A stretch of DNA of 64,000 nucleotides from Marinomonas fungiae (GCF_001418205.1 NZ_LIQF01000006.1:1-64000); one strand, 5' to 3'; counted from the first letter of the stretch, positions 20,043 through 29,236 are shown. The notes: generated by a model not told the origin, from the letters alone. Numbers and translations are program-made.

Positions 20043-20822
20043 TCACATCTGTTTAAACAGATGCATATTATTTCGGCTGACCGGCAGGGTTTTCTTTATG
20101 TCTTTTAGGTAGACCGTTAAATTTCCATTATCGTCTTTATTGACTCGCTCGATATGACTGACTTGTACGACAACAGAGCGATGAATACGCCAGAACTCAT
20201 TGTTATTAAGCTCCTCTACGAGCTGCTTAATGGACTTCTTAATCAAGTACTCCCCGCTCAACGTCACGACGGTTGTGTATTTATCTTCCGCAATGAAACA
20301 GCTGATATCGCTGACTTTAATCACATGGATGGCCTCACCACGAGAGGCGTTAATCCATTGTAGTGTTGGGTTTGAATGTTGTGGCAGTAGCTGGCTTAAC
20401 TGCTCCGCATCAAGCTCGTATTTAACCGTTGTATGCGAGCGTTTTTGTAACCTTTGAATGCATTCATAGAGACGCTTTTCATCAACGGGTTTGAGCAAAT
20501 AATCTAGCGCTTCATGCTCAAACGCCGCGACCGCATGCTCGTCGTATGCCGTGACAAATACCAGATTCCCCTGATAACCAGACGCTCGAAGTTGCTTGGC
20601 TGTTTCAATACCGCTTAGCCCCGGCATTTTTATATCCATAAAAATCGTATGGATGTCGAGTTCCTTAACAACATTTATGGCCTCTATCCCTGACCCCAGC
20701 GCCACGATTTGATCAATGTCTTCCCATAATCCCTGTAACAATTTCTGCAGATGAAAACGTAGTAATGGTTCATCATCCACCACCATTACCTGAATCAATC
20801 CGTCCGTTTTAATGTGTGACAT
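20043..20822 (-). CDS. LytT/AlgR-family response regulator
   Basis: This 259-residue protein has a receiver domain (about 10-130) with the acidic pair D16/D17 and phosphoacceptor D63 in FMDIKMPG. A LytTR DNA-binding domain (about 150-257) follows, with WRIHRSVVVQVSHIERV and LPVSRNNMH. LytTR regulators bind direct repeats. The start overlaps the histidine kinase gene by 14 bases. A likely target is the mipA-like gene at the head of the same operon. Confidence 0.92.
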   Translation of the reverse strand: MSHIKTDGLIQVMVVDDEPLLRFHLQKLLQGLWEDIDQIVALGSGIEAINVVKELDIHTIFMDIKMPGLSGIETAKQLRASGYQGNLVFVTAYDEHAVAAFEHEALDYLLKPVDEKRLYECIQRLQKRSHTTVKYELDAEQLSQLLPQHSNPTLQWINASRGEAIHVIKVSDISCFIAEDKYTTVVTLSGEYLIKKSIKQLVEELNNNEFWRIHRSVVVQVSHIERVNKDDNGNLTVYLKDIKKTLPVSRNNMHLFKQM

Positions 20823-21918
20823 GCTCCATTCCTAGCATTTTTTGTTGGGAGTCACTTAACGGCCAACTCAAGGTCACCAGACAACCCGAAACTTGCTTTT
20901 GGTCGTTGTAAACATTCTCTATATCAAAATGAGCTTGGTCGCCATAGATCAAAAACAAACGCTGTCGAATATTTCTCAAAGCAATGCCATGCTTTTTATC
21001 TGACGAGACTGACGCTTGCCAATTTGGCGCCAATCCAAGACCTGTATCCAGAATAGAAACATGGCAATTCTCCTCTTCAACCTTAACTGATATTTCGATT
21101 TCCCCGCCTTTTAAACTCGGTTCTATGCCATGAACGATTGCATTTTCAACCAATGGTTGTAACAGAAACGGAGGGCATTCTATACGTTCAACATCGCCTT
21201 TTTTATGAATATGAAAGCGCAATCGATCTCCCATTCTCACTTTTTGAATCGATAAATACGCTGCCACTAAATCTAGCTCTTCGATTAGTTGAATACGAGG
21301 CTGCTTTATCTTACTCATGGACACACGAAGCAAGCTGGTCAGATCATCCAACATGCGCTTAGCGTCATCAGGCCGAATATCAATCAGCACTTGAATGTTC
21401 GCTAAGGTATTAAACAAAAAGTGAGGTTCAATTTGTGATTGCAGCATCTGATAGTTGGACTCTGCTAACTGCTTTTCTTGCATCAGCGTTTTCAGTTTTT
21501 GCTCTTGCAGCTCTCGTTCTTTTCGGCTTAGTCGATGAGCATTGTAAAAGATATAGGTCACAAGCATGCTAAACAGCACTTTAAGCAGTAAATCTGACCA
21601 TGAGGCATTCAGTACCGCATCGACGGAGTCATAAACTTGGTAAAGCAAATACCCCATACCGATGATAACGCCACCAAAGTAACCAAGAATGGTAGCACCT
21701 AGTACTGAAAGCTTCTCCCGAAGGTAATAAATACTCAAACGAATACAAGATAAACAAGCGGCCCCAAACACTAAAGAAATCTGTAGCGTCATCCAGAACT
21801 CACCCGCTTCGGTAATCCAAATTACAACGGCAATTAAAGCGCAGTAGATTAATACTGTTAAAGTATCCTTTAATAATTCGTGGCTGCTCCAAAAAGCCCG
21901 AAATGGTAGTTTAAACAT
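20809..21918 (-). CDS. LytS/AlgZ-type sensor histidine kinase
   Basis: The product has 369 residues with four to six hydrophobic segments (about 20-130), a short coiled coil, a His_kinase domain with IEPHFLFNTLANIQ (H166), and an ATPase domain with PPFLLQPLVENAIVHG and GLGLAPNW. It is the partner of the LytTR regulator encoded immediately downstream. There is no separate sensory domain, so sensing probably occurs within the membrane. The gene overlaps its upstream neighbour by 8 bases. Confidence 0.92.
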   Translation of the reverse strand: MFKLPFRAFWSSHELLKDTLTVLIYCALIAVVIWITEAGEFWMTLQISLVFGAACLSCIRLSIYYLREKLSVLGATILGYFGGVIIGMGYLLYQVYDSVDAVLNASWSDLLLKVLFSMLVTYIFYNAHRLSRKERELQEQKLKTLMQEKQLAESNYQMLQSQIEPHFLFNTLANIQVLIDIRPDDAKRMLDDLTSLLRVSMSKIKQPRIQLIEELDLVAAYLSIQKVRMGDRLRFHIHKKGDVERIECPPFLLQPLVENAIVHGIEPSLKGGEIEISVKVEEENCHVSILDTGLGLAPNWQASVSSDKKHGIALRNIRQRLFLIYGDQAHFDIENVYNDQKQVSGCLVTLSWPLSDSQQKMLGMEHVTH

Positions 21919-22600
21919 ACGCTTTTCCCCCTCGGTATCGTCCCAATTGATAACAGCCCATCACTAAAAACCAAACCATGCTACCAATGCCAAAAATCTC
22001 TCCCAAATCGGTAAGAATAGGCACAGCCGTGAATAGACCAATACCGCCAAACACGATTGCAACAGCCCTTAACCAGCGCTCAATGATAAGATCCGCTTTA
22101 TAACTCAGCCCTAACAAAAGCAACCAAATCCCCCCCACTAACTCATTCCCCCCACCTATTCCATTGATCAGCATTTGCAATGTGTACCAGAGAGAAATAG
22201 CAAGTTCTTGATTTACCTCCATAAGCTCTAAAACCATGTGAGTACCGATATTGGCTAACATTCCGCTTGCAATCGTAAGCCCAGACCAAAAATAGCCGAA
22301 TACCAAGGCTATTGATGCAAACCAGCCCGTCTGAAGATGGGGTTTAATGGCAATCTGGAAAACCATCAACGCCACACCGAACACGATGTAAATCACAAAA
22401 TACCATAAATACATTAATGCCGAGTAAGTGGACATTAACGTCAGCTGTGGCGCGATTGACTTCCCTATGTCGCCATAAGAGCCGAAAGAAAATACTGTGA
22501 TGTATACGATCATGCCAAACAAGAAACACATGCCCGCCATCACACTTGCCGTCCCAGCCAGCAAGTGTGATGTTTTGTCTATGCGAATGTCAGTGTTCAT
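21911..22600 (-). CDS. Seven-helix membrane protein of the LytST operon (DUF4386-like)
   Basis: This 229-residue protein is almost wholly hydrophobic, with about seven transmembrane segments. It resembles DUF4386-type proteins in general pattern, but no functional motif is visible. It lies 3 bases downstream of the mipA-like gene and overlaps the sensor kinase gene by 8 bases, so it is certainly co-transcribed. It may assist signal sensing. The function is unknown. Confidence 0.7.
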   Translation of the reverse strand: MNTDIRIDKTSHLLAGTASVMAGMCFLFGMIVYITVFSFGSYGDIGKSIAPQLTLMSTYSALMYLWYFVIYIVFGVALMVFQIAIKPHLQTGWFASIALVFGYFWSGLTIASGMLANIGTHMVLELMEVNQELAISLWYTLQMLINGIGGGNELVGGIWLLLLGLSYKADLIIERWLRAVAIVFGGIGLFTAVPILTDLGEIFGIGSMVWFLVMGCYQLGRYRGGKAYV

Positions 22601-22603
22601 TGG

Positions 22604-23359
22604 TTAAAATCGGTAGAAGACAGACATAGCACCACTCCAATAACCAGAGCGCTCAACAATAGGGCTATCACTGATTCCTTCTCCTAAGTGGTCATAGGCA
22701 AGTCTGGTCGCCACATGCCATTCCGTCGTAATAGGATAGACATGCGTGATTGAGGCATTCGCATTCGTTGCAGCTTTACCTTTATAAGCCGCAAATCGAC
22801 TAGTGGCCTCACCCGCTCGAACACCATAGTAATAGTCGACTAATTCCTCAGATTGATGCTGAATGGCCACGGCAGGAATAAAAGCGCCTACGTCTGTATC
22901 CAGCTTTTTGGACAGCATAAATTTCGCTTCGTAGCCTTCGTGGGTATCTGATACATCAGAAGATAACGCCGCTGTGAGATCAACAAAGGGAGTGAAGTGA
23001 GTCCATTGAAACGCCAGCTCTGTAGCATCATCTCGTTTCTCGAAGTGCTTTAGCAGCTCGTTTTCATCGCGATCAATAACGGATTCACGCATTACTAACA
23101 CAGCACTTAGCTGGTCGTTATTGCCGACTTTTCCCGATACCCCCAGCCCTTCTGGACCGACAATGAACATGCCATACTCAAGGTTCAAATAGGGACGAAT
23201 CTCAGCTTTGTTTTCCTCGCCGTAAACATGGCTCTGCTCACCCAATACAGAAAGCCCCAAATCTGCGTTCCACTCAGTAGCATATGAAGCATAGCTAATA
23301 CTTGCTAAAACAATGGGCAAGCCACATTTTACAGTGACGGTAAATAGAGAATTTTTCAT
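22604..23359 (-). CDS. MipA/OmpV-family outer-membrane protein
   Basis: This 251-residue protein has a signal peptide (about 1-27, ending SYAT). It shows the alternating pattern of an outer-membrane beta-barrel, with family-like features: IRPYLNLEYG, GVSGKVG, LGEGISDSPIVERSGYWSG and a C-terminal YRF. MipA/OmpV proteins are barrels linked to murein-synthesising complexes or to uptake of small molecules. It is the first gene of the operon MipA, membrane protein, LytS, LytT. Three 8-base direct repeats lie upstream of it. Confidence 0.75.
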   Translation of the reverse strand: MKNSLFTVTVKCGLPIVLASISYASYATEWNADLGLSVLGEQSHVYGEENKAEIRPYLNLEYGMFIVGPEGLGVSGKVGNNDQLSAVLVMRESVIDRDENELLKHFEKRDDATELAFQWTHFTPFVDLTAALSSDVSDTHEGYEAKFMLSKKLDTDVGAFIPAVAIQHQSEELVDYYYGVRAGEATSRFAAYKGKAATNANASITHVYPITTEWHVATRLAYDHLGEGISDSPIVERSGYWSGAMSVFYRF

Positions 23360-23430
23360 ATCATTTCACTCAGTCTGTTTCATAGGATTAAAAAATGCTC
23401 GTTAAAAGCATGAAATAAAGATCCCATAAA

Positions 23431-23454
23431 GCGGACAAGCGGACAAGCGGACAT
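23431..23454. promoter_or_regulatory. Three tandem 8-base repeats upstream of the mipA-like gene
   Basis: GCGGACAA, GCGGACAA and GCGGACAT follow each other without gaps, 72 to 95 bases upstream of the ATG at 23359. Direct repeats are the kind of site that LytTR regulators use, and such a regulator is encoded in the same operon. Regulatory use is inference. Confidence 0.45.
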
Positions 23455-23517
23455 GATCAAGTGACGAACGGGGATATAAGAGGATAAGTGGAATAATATA
23501 CGGATAAAGCAGCCTGA

Positions 23518-23580
23518 GCTTGTAACGAATCGATTTTGTCTTGGTAAGCGTCTAGTTTTTACGACAAGGTCATTGGTGAG
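23518..23580 (-). pseudogene. Fragment of a third copy of the small exported protein gene
   Basis: About 62 bases match the 3' part of the small gene at 30321-30605 (positions about 30366-30426) with only four mismatches. Similarity stops abruptly on both sides, and the fragment has no start or signal sequence. It covers the coiled-coil region (LDAYQDKIDSLQ). It lies just beyond the stop of the DeoR-type gene and is evidently a decayed or transferred piece. Confidence 0.7.
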
Positions 23581-23594
23581 CAGAAAACCAAATA

Positions 23595-24344
23595 TCAAAA
23601 GATCAATTTCACACCTAAAGAAGTGATCTTGCTTTGCAGATAAGCAGGCGGCTGACAGTCCGTAATCAAGCAATCAATATCTTTCAAACGCGTCCAAACA
23701 CAACGTGAAGCGCGTTCAAACTTTGTACTGTCGACCATTAAAATCCGGTAATGGCAATTATCAACCAACGCCTCCAAAGAGCTAATGTCATCGTCCGTGA
23801 AGTCAAACAGAACACCATGCTTATCGATAGCGGATACCGAAAAAACACCTACATCCGCCCGATATTTTTGGAAGAAGCGTACCGCATCTGCACCGACAAT
23901 ATCCTGATCGCGTTTACGAACTTTACCTCCAGCAACGGTTAACTCACCATTAGGCTGCTCACTGATAATACGCGCCGCATGGAGATTCGTAGTCATCACA
24001 TGTAAGTTTTCTTTTTCATTCAGACATTTTGCCAATTCAGCAACGGTGGACCCAGAGCCTAGAAAGACCGATTGATAATCTGAAAGCTGCTGTAAACACA
24101 GCTCCGCCATGCGTCGTTTGCCCTCCGCATTGTGAATTTGGCGTTGATTAAAACTGATGTTTTCCTGGTTCGGAAACGGAACCACTTCCCCATGATTCCT
24201 TAATACTAGTCCTTTTTCCGATAATAAGCGCACATCGCTTCGAATGGTTTGTACAGAGACTGCGAAAGCATCAGCTACCGCTTGTAAGGACTGACGGCCA
24301 TTTGCATTAATCCATTGAATAATATCCAGTTGACGCTGATTCAT
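23595..24344 (-). CDS. DeoR-family transcriptional regulator
   Basis: The product has 249 residues from ATG 24344, chosen over an in-frame start 45 bases upstream because GAGGGGGG lies just before it and the domain begins there (MNQRQLDIIQWINANGRQSLQ). The N-terminal DeoR helix-turn-helix is about residues 5-60 (AVSVQTIRSDVRLL). The C-terminal sugar-phosphate sensor domain shows the FLGSGSTVAELAKCL and LTVAGGKVR motifs. DeoR proteins usually sense phosphorylated sugars. It is divergent from the importer operon at 24474 and probably represses it. Confidence 0.88.
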   Translation of the reverse strand: MNQRQLDIIQWINANGRQSLQAVADAFAVSVQTIRSDVRLLSEKGLVLRNHGEVVPFPNQENISFNQRQIHNAEGKRRMAELCLQQLSDYQSVFLGSGSTVAELAKCLNEKENLHVMTTNLHAARIISEQPNGELTVAGGKVRKRDQDIVGADAVRFFQKYRADVGVFSVSAIDKHGVLFDFTDDDISSLEALVDNCHYRILMVDSTKFERASRCVWTRLKDIDCLITDCQPPAYLQSKITSLGVKLIF

Positions 24345-24366
24345 AATCCCCCCTCTACATACAAAA

Positions 24367-24400
24367 ACTTCAAACGAAAGCAACTTCACTTCAAACGAAA
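24367..24400. promoter_or_regulatory. Direct repeat, candidate DeoR-regulator operator
   Basis: ACTTCAAACGAAA occurs twice, at 24367-24379 and 24388-24400. The 21-base spacing places both copies on the same face of the helix. TTTCGTTT-like cores are common in DeoR-family sites. It lies between the regulator gene and the importer operon. Confidence 0.55.
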
Positions 24401-24434
24401 AGCAATAGTCATCTTAGTGTCAAAGTATGGCGGT

Positions 24435-24451
24435 AGTGTTTCAGTAACACT
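24435..24451. promoter_or_regulatory. Inverted repeat in the leader of the importer operon
   Basis: AGTGTT-TCAGT-AACACT is a perfect 6-base dyad with a 5-base centre, 23 bases before the start of the substrate-binding protein gene. It could be an operator half of the promoter or a leader hairpin. Confidence 0.4.
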
Positions 24452-24473
24452 CACTCTTTAAGGAACGCTTGCA

Positions 24474-25448
24474 ATGAAGATGTTAAAAACGCTAGTAACG
24501 ACCAGTATTTTGGCTTCTATATCCTCTCTATCCATCGCCGAGACACTGACCCTGTACACCAGCCAGCCAAATAAAGACGCACAAATGACTGTCGATGCAT
24601 TTGAAAAAGCGAACCCAGGAATCGATGTGGAATGGGTACGTGATGGCACAACCAAACTGATGACAAAGCTTCGTGCAGAACTTAGCAGCGGTGTGGTGAA
24701 CCCAGATGTACTGTTGATCGCTGATAGCGTAACCATGGAATCCATGGCAAAAGATGGCTACCTAGCCCCCTACCTAAGCCCTAACCGCTCAAACTACGAT
24801 GCATCGCTTTACCACAACGAGGGTTATTACTACGGCACTAAACTGATCACAACAGGGATCGTGCGTCACCAACGCGCGCCAGAAAAACCAACAGATTGGT
24901 CGGATTTCGCAAAGCCTGAATACAAAAACCAAATCGCTATGCCCAGCCCACTTTACTCTGGCGCCGCACTGATTCACTTAGCAACACTTACGGATGAACC
25001 AAGCCTTGGTTGGTCATATTACGAAGCGCTACATAACAACCAAGTCATGGCTCAAGGAGGTAACGGTAGCGTATTAAAAGCCGTGTCTTCAGGCACAAAA
25101 CCATACGGCGTGATCGTCGATTTTCTTGCCATTCGTGAAGCGCAAAAAGGCTCACCTCTTGAATTCATATTTCCGAAAACAGGTGTCAGCATGGTGACAG
25201 AGCCGGTCGCGATCATGAAAGGTTCAAAAAACCAAGAAGCGGCGAAAAAGTTCGTAGATTTTGTTTTATCCAAACAAGGTCAGCAGCTTGTGCTTGACCA
25301 AGGCTACTTGCCAGCACGCTCTGATATGCCAGTTCCAGAAGGCTTCCCTGCGCGTGAAGACATTAAGCTGATGCCTTTCGATGCGGCAAAAACATTGGAA
25401 AACAACGAAGCCAACAAACAACGCTTTAGCGATATTTTTGAAGGCTAA
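24474..25448 (+). CDS. ABC importer substrate-binding protein, AfuA/PhnS-like (organophosphate type)
   Basis: This 324-residue protein has a signal peptide (1-22) and the SBP_bac_6/AfuA fold: LTLYTSQPNKDAQMTVDAFEKANPGIDVEWVRDGTTKL and FIFPKTGVSMVTEPVAIMKGSKN. Iron-binding FbpA proteins carry a C-terminal Tyr-Tyr pair, but here that region reads VDFLAIREA, so ferric iron is unlikely. The phosphate-ester and aminoethylphosphonate binders of this family are the better match. The DeoR regulator and three phosphohydrolase genes in the same operon support a phosphorylated substrate such as a sugar phosphate. Confidence 0.78.
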   Translation: MKMLKTLVTTSILASISSLSIAETLTLYTSQPNKDAQMTVDAFEKANPGIDVEWVRDGTTKLMTKLRAELSSGVVNPDVLLIADSVTMESMAKDGYLAPYLSPNRSNYDASLYHNEGYYYGTKLITTGIVRHQRAPEKPTDWSDFAKPEYKNQIAMPSPLYSGAALIHLATLTDEPSLGWSYYEALHNNQVMAQGGNGSVLKAVSSGTKPYGVIVDFLAIREAQKGSPLEFIFPKTGVSMVTEPVAIMKGSKNQEAAKKFVDFVLSKQGQQLVLDQGYLPARSDMPVPEGFPAREDIKLMPFDAAKTLENNEANKQRFSDIFEG

Positions 25449-25454
25449 TCCACG

Positions 25455-27158
25455 ATGTACTTACGCAACACCGATAGCCAGCTGCGCTGGCTATCTCTTT
25501 CTATTTTTCTCTTGATTGCTTTACTGAGCCTATTGCCCAGTGCACGGCTCATCGTTGAAGCCTTAAAAGGCGTGCAATTTGATGTGCAGTCACCGTTCAG
25601 TGAAATCATGCGCAGCAGCCAAACATGGACAGCGTTTCGCAACAGCTTTTATACCTCAGGCCTTGGCACACTGATCGCCGTGGTATTAGGCGCAGGATTT
25701 GCCTTTATCGTCACCCTAACGAATATCCGTGCTCGGGCAATTTGGGTATTTCTGTTTATGTTGCCGATGATGATTCCACCGCAAGTCACAGCACTAAGCT
25801 GGCTTCAGCTATTTGGTCCAGCCAGCCCTATTTTGAATACCTTTGGCATTGCCCCTGCACTGGGCAGCCCAAATCCTATGTACTCAGCAGAAGGTATCGC
25901 CTTGCTATTGGGCATTCAGAACGCGCCATTAGTCTTTCTTGCGTTGCGCACTCAGCTGCTTTGTTTACCTCAAGACCTGATTGAAGCGGCTAAAGTTGCT
26001 CGTGCCTCACAAGAAGCCATTTGGATCGATATCATTTTGCCCCTCACTCGTGGCGCGTTAATCGCAGGCGCCGCACTGGCGTTTGTTTCATCATTAGGCA
26101 ATTTTGGTATCCCTGCCATGCTTGGCATCCCAGTGAACTATTTAGTTCTGCCGACGCTGATTTACCAAAAGATGGCTGGCTTTGGTCAAGGTATGCTGAG
26201 TGAAGTGGCAGGCTTATCCATGTTGATTTCGTTTCTTGTATTGGGCGGAATGATTTTGCAGCAATGGCTACAACAACGTAGTGAATACGCGTTGGTTGGG
26301 CATAGTTCTAGTCATATGTCATTTCGTTTAGGCAAATGGCGCACGCCAACCGAAGGTGCTCTTGGTCTGATATTACTGATGATCTTAGTGGTGCCATGCA
26401 TAGCTCTTGTCGTCAGCTCCTTTGTTCCCGCTTTAGGTATGCCGTTGAACAGTCAAACGTTCACTGTCTCCGCCTACATTGAAATGCTCGCGAACCAAGG
26501 TGTAACCACGAGAGCATTTAGCAACAGCTTATTGTTGGCTGGGGCAGCCTCCGTGGTCTTGATGTGTCTTTGCTTACCACTTAGCTACATCTTGCTAAAG
26601 CTACCGCTTAAGGCACGCATTTTAGCCACTAGCTTGATCGAGGTGCCTTATGCCATTCCTGGGATTGTATTGGCCATTGCCTTCATTTTGTTGTTTGCTC
26701 GCCCTCTGCCTATCCTTGGCGTTAGCATCTACGGCTCTATGAGCATTATCTTCCTTGCCTATTTGTCATGCTTTTTAAGTGTCTGCTTAAAACCGATATA
26801 TAGCGCCATGTCCCAGATGGACAAGGCTTTAGAAGAGGCAGCACAACTAGCAGGCGCCAATGCCATTCAGCGTTTGGTTCACATTATTCTGCCGCTGACA
26901 GCACCCGCCTTTTTTGCTGGCGCCATCCTAGTGTTTCTTATCTCAGTCAATGAGCTAACGGTATCTGCTCTGCTTTGGAGCGCTGGTAATGAAACATTGG
27001 GGGTATTGATCTTTAACTTGGACGAAAGCGGTGACACCGTTCTAGCGTCTGCAATTTCCGTATTAGTTGTTTTACTTGTGGCAGCGCTGATGGCCTGTCT
27101 GAGCTTACTCGCGCCACGCTTACCAAAAGGTGTAATCCCATGGCACGACTCAGTTTAA
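25455..27158 (+). CDS. ABC importer permease, fused double-domain (AfuB/FbpB-like)
   Basis: This 567-residue protein has about twelve transmembrane helices in two homologous permease halves. Each half has an EAA loop: EAAKVARASQEAIWIDIILP near 175-195 and EEAAQLAGANAIQRLVHIILP near 455-475. Fused permeases of this size belong to the Fbp/Afu/phosphonate group. It begins 6 bases after the binding-protein gene and overlaps the ATPase gene by 19 bases. Confidence 0.88.
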   Translation: MYLRNTDSQLRWLSLSIFLLIALLSLLPSARLIVEALKGVQFDVQSPFSEIMRSSQTWTAFRNSFYTSGLGTLIAVVLGAGFAFIVTLTNIRARAIWVFLFMLPMMIPPQVTALSWLQLFGPASPILNTFGIAPALGSPNPMYSAEGIALLLGIQNAPLVFLALRTQLLCLPQDLIEAAKVARASQEAIWIDIILPLTRGALIAGAALAFVSSLGNFGIPAMLGIPVNYLVLPTLIYQKMAGFGQGMLSEVAGLSMLISFLVLGGMILQQWLQQRSEYALVGHSSSHMSFRLGKWRTPTEGALGLILLMILVVPCIALVVSSFVPALGMPLNSQTFTVSAYIEMLANQGVTTRAFSNSLLLAGAASVVLMCLCLPLSYILLKLPLKARILATSLIEVPYAIPGIVLAIAFILLFARPLPILGVSIYGSMSIIFLAYLSCFLSVCLKPIYSAMSQMDKALEEAAQLAGANAIQRLVHIILPLTAPAFFAGAILVFLISVNELTVSALLWSAGNETLGVLIFNLDESGDTVLASAISVLVVLLVAALMACLSLLAPRLPKGVIPWHDSV

Positions 27159-28186
27159 ACGCAGTCAGCAAGTCTTTCGGCGATAAAACCGTCGTCGATG
27201 CTCTTTCCCTCACCATTGAACCTGGGCAGTTTGTCGCACTGCTTGGCCCAAGTGGTTGTGGTAAATCAACAATATTGCGCATGTTAGCAGGCTTTGAAAC
27301 CGTCTCGGCTGGCGATATTCAGCACGGAGATCAGTGCCTTTCAAGCACGAAATTTCATTTACCAACCGAAGAGCGCAACTTTGGCATGGTGTTTCAATCC
27401 TATGCCCTATGGCCACATATGACCGTGATGGAAAACGTGGGCTATCCGTTGAAAATCCAGAAAGTGGATCGTCAAAACTATCAACGTCGAGTACAAGATG
27501 CCTTGGATATTGTGCAACTTAACGACTTTAAAGATCGTTTACCTAGCCAGTTAAGCGGCGGTCAACGCCAGCGTGTAGCGCTCGCTCGTAGTCTTGTGAC
27601 TGAGCCGGATGTGATTTTATTTGATGAGCCACTCGCTAACCTTGATCGTCATTTACGCGAAAGCATGGAAATCACTTTCCGTGAATTCCATCGCCGCACC
27701 GGTGCCACCATGGTCTATGTCACCCATGACCAAGCCGAAGCGATGGCATTGGCGGATCAAATCGCTGTATTAAAAGATGGCCAACTGATGCAGTGGAGCA
27801 CCCCTGAAGATTTGTACACTCGTCCCAATAATGAGTGGGTAGCAAACTTCATCGGCCAAGGCTCGATCCTGCGTTGCCAATCGGTTTCTGGCAACCAACT
27901 GCTGACATCCACCGATGTGATTGGGCTACTGTATGATCAAACGGAACATCAAGGTCGTATGCTGGTGCGTCCACAGCATGTTGATTTGTCTGCCACCTCC
28001 AACATGTTACAAGGCACGGTTCGCGAATGTATTTTCCGTGGTGAGCGATACGATATTTTCTTAGTGCTTGAAAATGGCGATACGCTACACGCCTATCATA
28101 CGGAGCCGTTAGAGATTGGCGAAACACGCCAATTATCGATTCAACAAGCTTGGACTTTAGAGCCTTCCCATGACCACGACTATTAA
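27140..28186 (+). CDS. ABC importer ATPase (PotA/FbpC/AfuC-like)
   Basis: This 348-residue ATPase has Walker A GPSGCGKST, Q-loop FQSYALWPH, signature LSGGQRQRVALARSL, Walker B VILFDEPLANLD and the switch His in YVTHDQAEA. A C-terminal TOBE-type regulatory region (about 240-340) follows. It completes the importer encoded by the two preceding genes. It overlaps the neighbours on both sides by 17-19 bases, so all are translated from one message. Confidence 0.9.
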   Translation: MARLSLNAVSKSFGDKTVVDALSLTIEPGQFVALLGPSGCGKSTILRMLAGFETVSAGDIQHGDQCLSSTKFHLPTEERNFGMVFQSYALWPHMTVMENVGYPLKIQKVDRQNYQRRVQDALDIVQLNDFKDRLPSQLSGGQRQRVALARSLVTEPDVILFDEPLANLDRHLRESMEITFREFHRRTGATMVYVTHDQAEAMALADQIAVLKDGQLMQWSTPEDLYTRPNNEWVANFIGQGSILRCQSVSGNQLLTSTDVIGLLYDQTEHQGRMLVRPQHVDLSATSNMLQGTVRECIFRGERYDIFLVLENGDTLHAYHTEPLEIGETRQLSIQQAWTLEPSHDHDY

Positions 28187-29234
28187 TGTTTTAAGTGGCT
28201 TTGGCGCGAAGGCCGCAGCAGCTATTTCCGTTAAAACCCAATTAGAAAATGGCCAACTTGTGCACTTTCTGCTTGATGCTGGCGGTTCACTAGAAGGCCA
28301 CTCCGATAAAGGTTGGCAGCTCCCTGAAGATGTCGATGCAATCGTTATCAGTCACGATCATCCGGACCATATAGGTGGATTAAGCGACGTCCCAGCATCG
28401 GTTCCAGTGTTTGCAACGGAGCAAGTGATCCCTTATTTGCCTAGGCACTTGAATATTCAGCGACTTCCAAACCGAGGCTCGATAGAAATTAGTGGTGTTC
28501 GGGTTCAAACGGGCTGCGCAGGTCACTCTTTTGGTGGTATTTGGCTACATTTGGACCTAGCAGATGGCATCTTTTACAGCGGGGACTTCTGTCTAGAGTC
28601 TGAACTGTTTCCGTTTGACCGACCGCCCAAAGCGGCTACGGCATTATTAGATGCGTCTTATGGTTTGTACGATCGTACTCAAGATCAAGCGAAACAAGAT
28701 ATCTTATCTGTCCTCTCAACAGAAAAACCTAACTTGATGCCAGTGCCGCAAAGTGGGCGCGCATTAGAAATGGCCTGTTGGTTTGAACAACAAGGTATTA
28801 GGGATTGGGTTCTAGGCAATGATTGCCTGCAGCCCCATAACATCACTCAAGTCTCGGATGAGTTGGTTTGCTCAGAGCTAAAAAAACTAGCGGCCAATAT
28901 TGCGCCTAGAGCTTTTGATGAGCACGCACCGATTATCTTATGTGGTGATCCAGAAGGCTTCTCTGGCGATGCAGGACGATTATTGAAACAGTCTGAGCAG
29001 TACAACGTGATCTATACCGGACACCTTCCCGCTCACGCAAGACAAGCCGTTGCAGCAGGAAATGCGCACTTTGTACGCTGGAATGTTCACCCGATCAGCC
29101 AAGACATCGCGCGAGTTATGGATCAACTGCAATGTCAGCGCTGTGTGCCTCTCTTTAGCCCTATTGAAGATATCGACGAATGGCGCTATCGCCTTGGCGA
29201 CAGCCTTCTAGCAACCTCAATCATTGAACTTTAG
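28170..29234 (+). CDS. Metallo-beta-lactamase-fold hydrolase of the organophosphate operon
   Basis: This 354-residue cytoplasmic protein has the zinc motif SHDHPDHIGG (H62, H64, D66, H67) and later ligands GHSFGG and YSGDFC. A C-terminal half with ILCGDPEGFSG and VIYTGHLPAHA resembles beta-CASP-like arrangements. Phosphodiesterase or phosphonate-ester hydrolysis of an imported compound is plausible from context, by analogy with PhnP-type enzymes, but is not proven by any motif. It overlaps the ATPase gene and lies 2 bases before the histidine phosphatase gene. Confidence 0.72.
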   Translation: MTTTINVLSGFGAKAAAAISVKTQLENGQLVHFLLDAGGSLEGHSDKGWQLPEDVDAIVISHDHPDHIGGLSDVPASVPVFATEQVIPYLPRHLNIQRLPNRGSIEISGVRVQTGCAGHSFGGIWLHLDLADGIFYSGDFCLESELFPFDRPPKAATALLDASYGLYDRTQDQAKQDILSVLSTEKPNLMPVPQSGRALEMACWFEQQGIRDWVLGNDCLQPHNITQVSDELVCSELKKLAANIAPRAFDEHAPIILCGDPEGFSGDAGRLLKQSEQYNVIYTGHLPAHARQAVAAGNAHFVRWNVHPISQDIARVMDQLQCQRCVPLFSPIEDIDEWRYRLGDSLLATSIIEL

Positions 29235-29236
29235 CT

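Noticed and set aside
24474..28186. Ferric-iron ABC transporter (FbpABC)
   Set aside because: The binding protein lacks the C-terminal Tyr-Tyr iron ligands, and the operon holds phosphohydrolases and a DeoR regulator.
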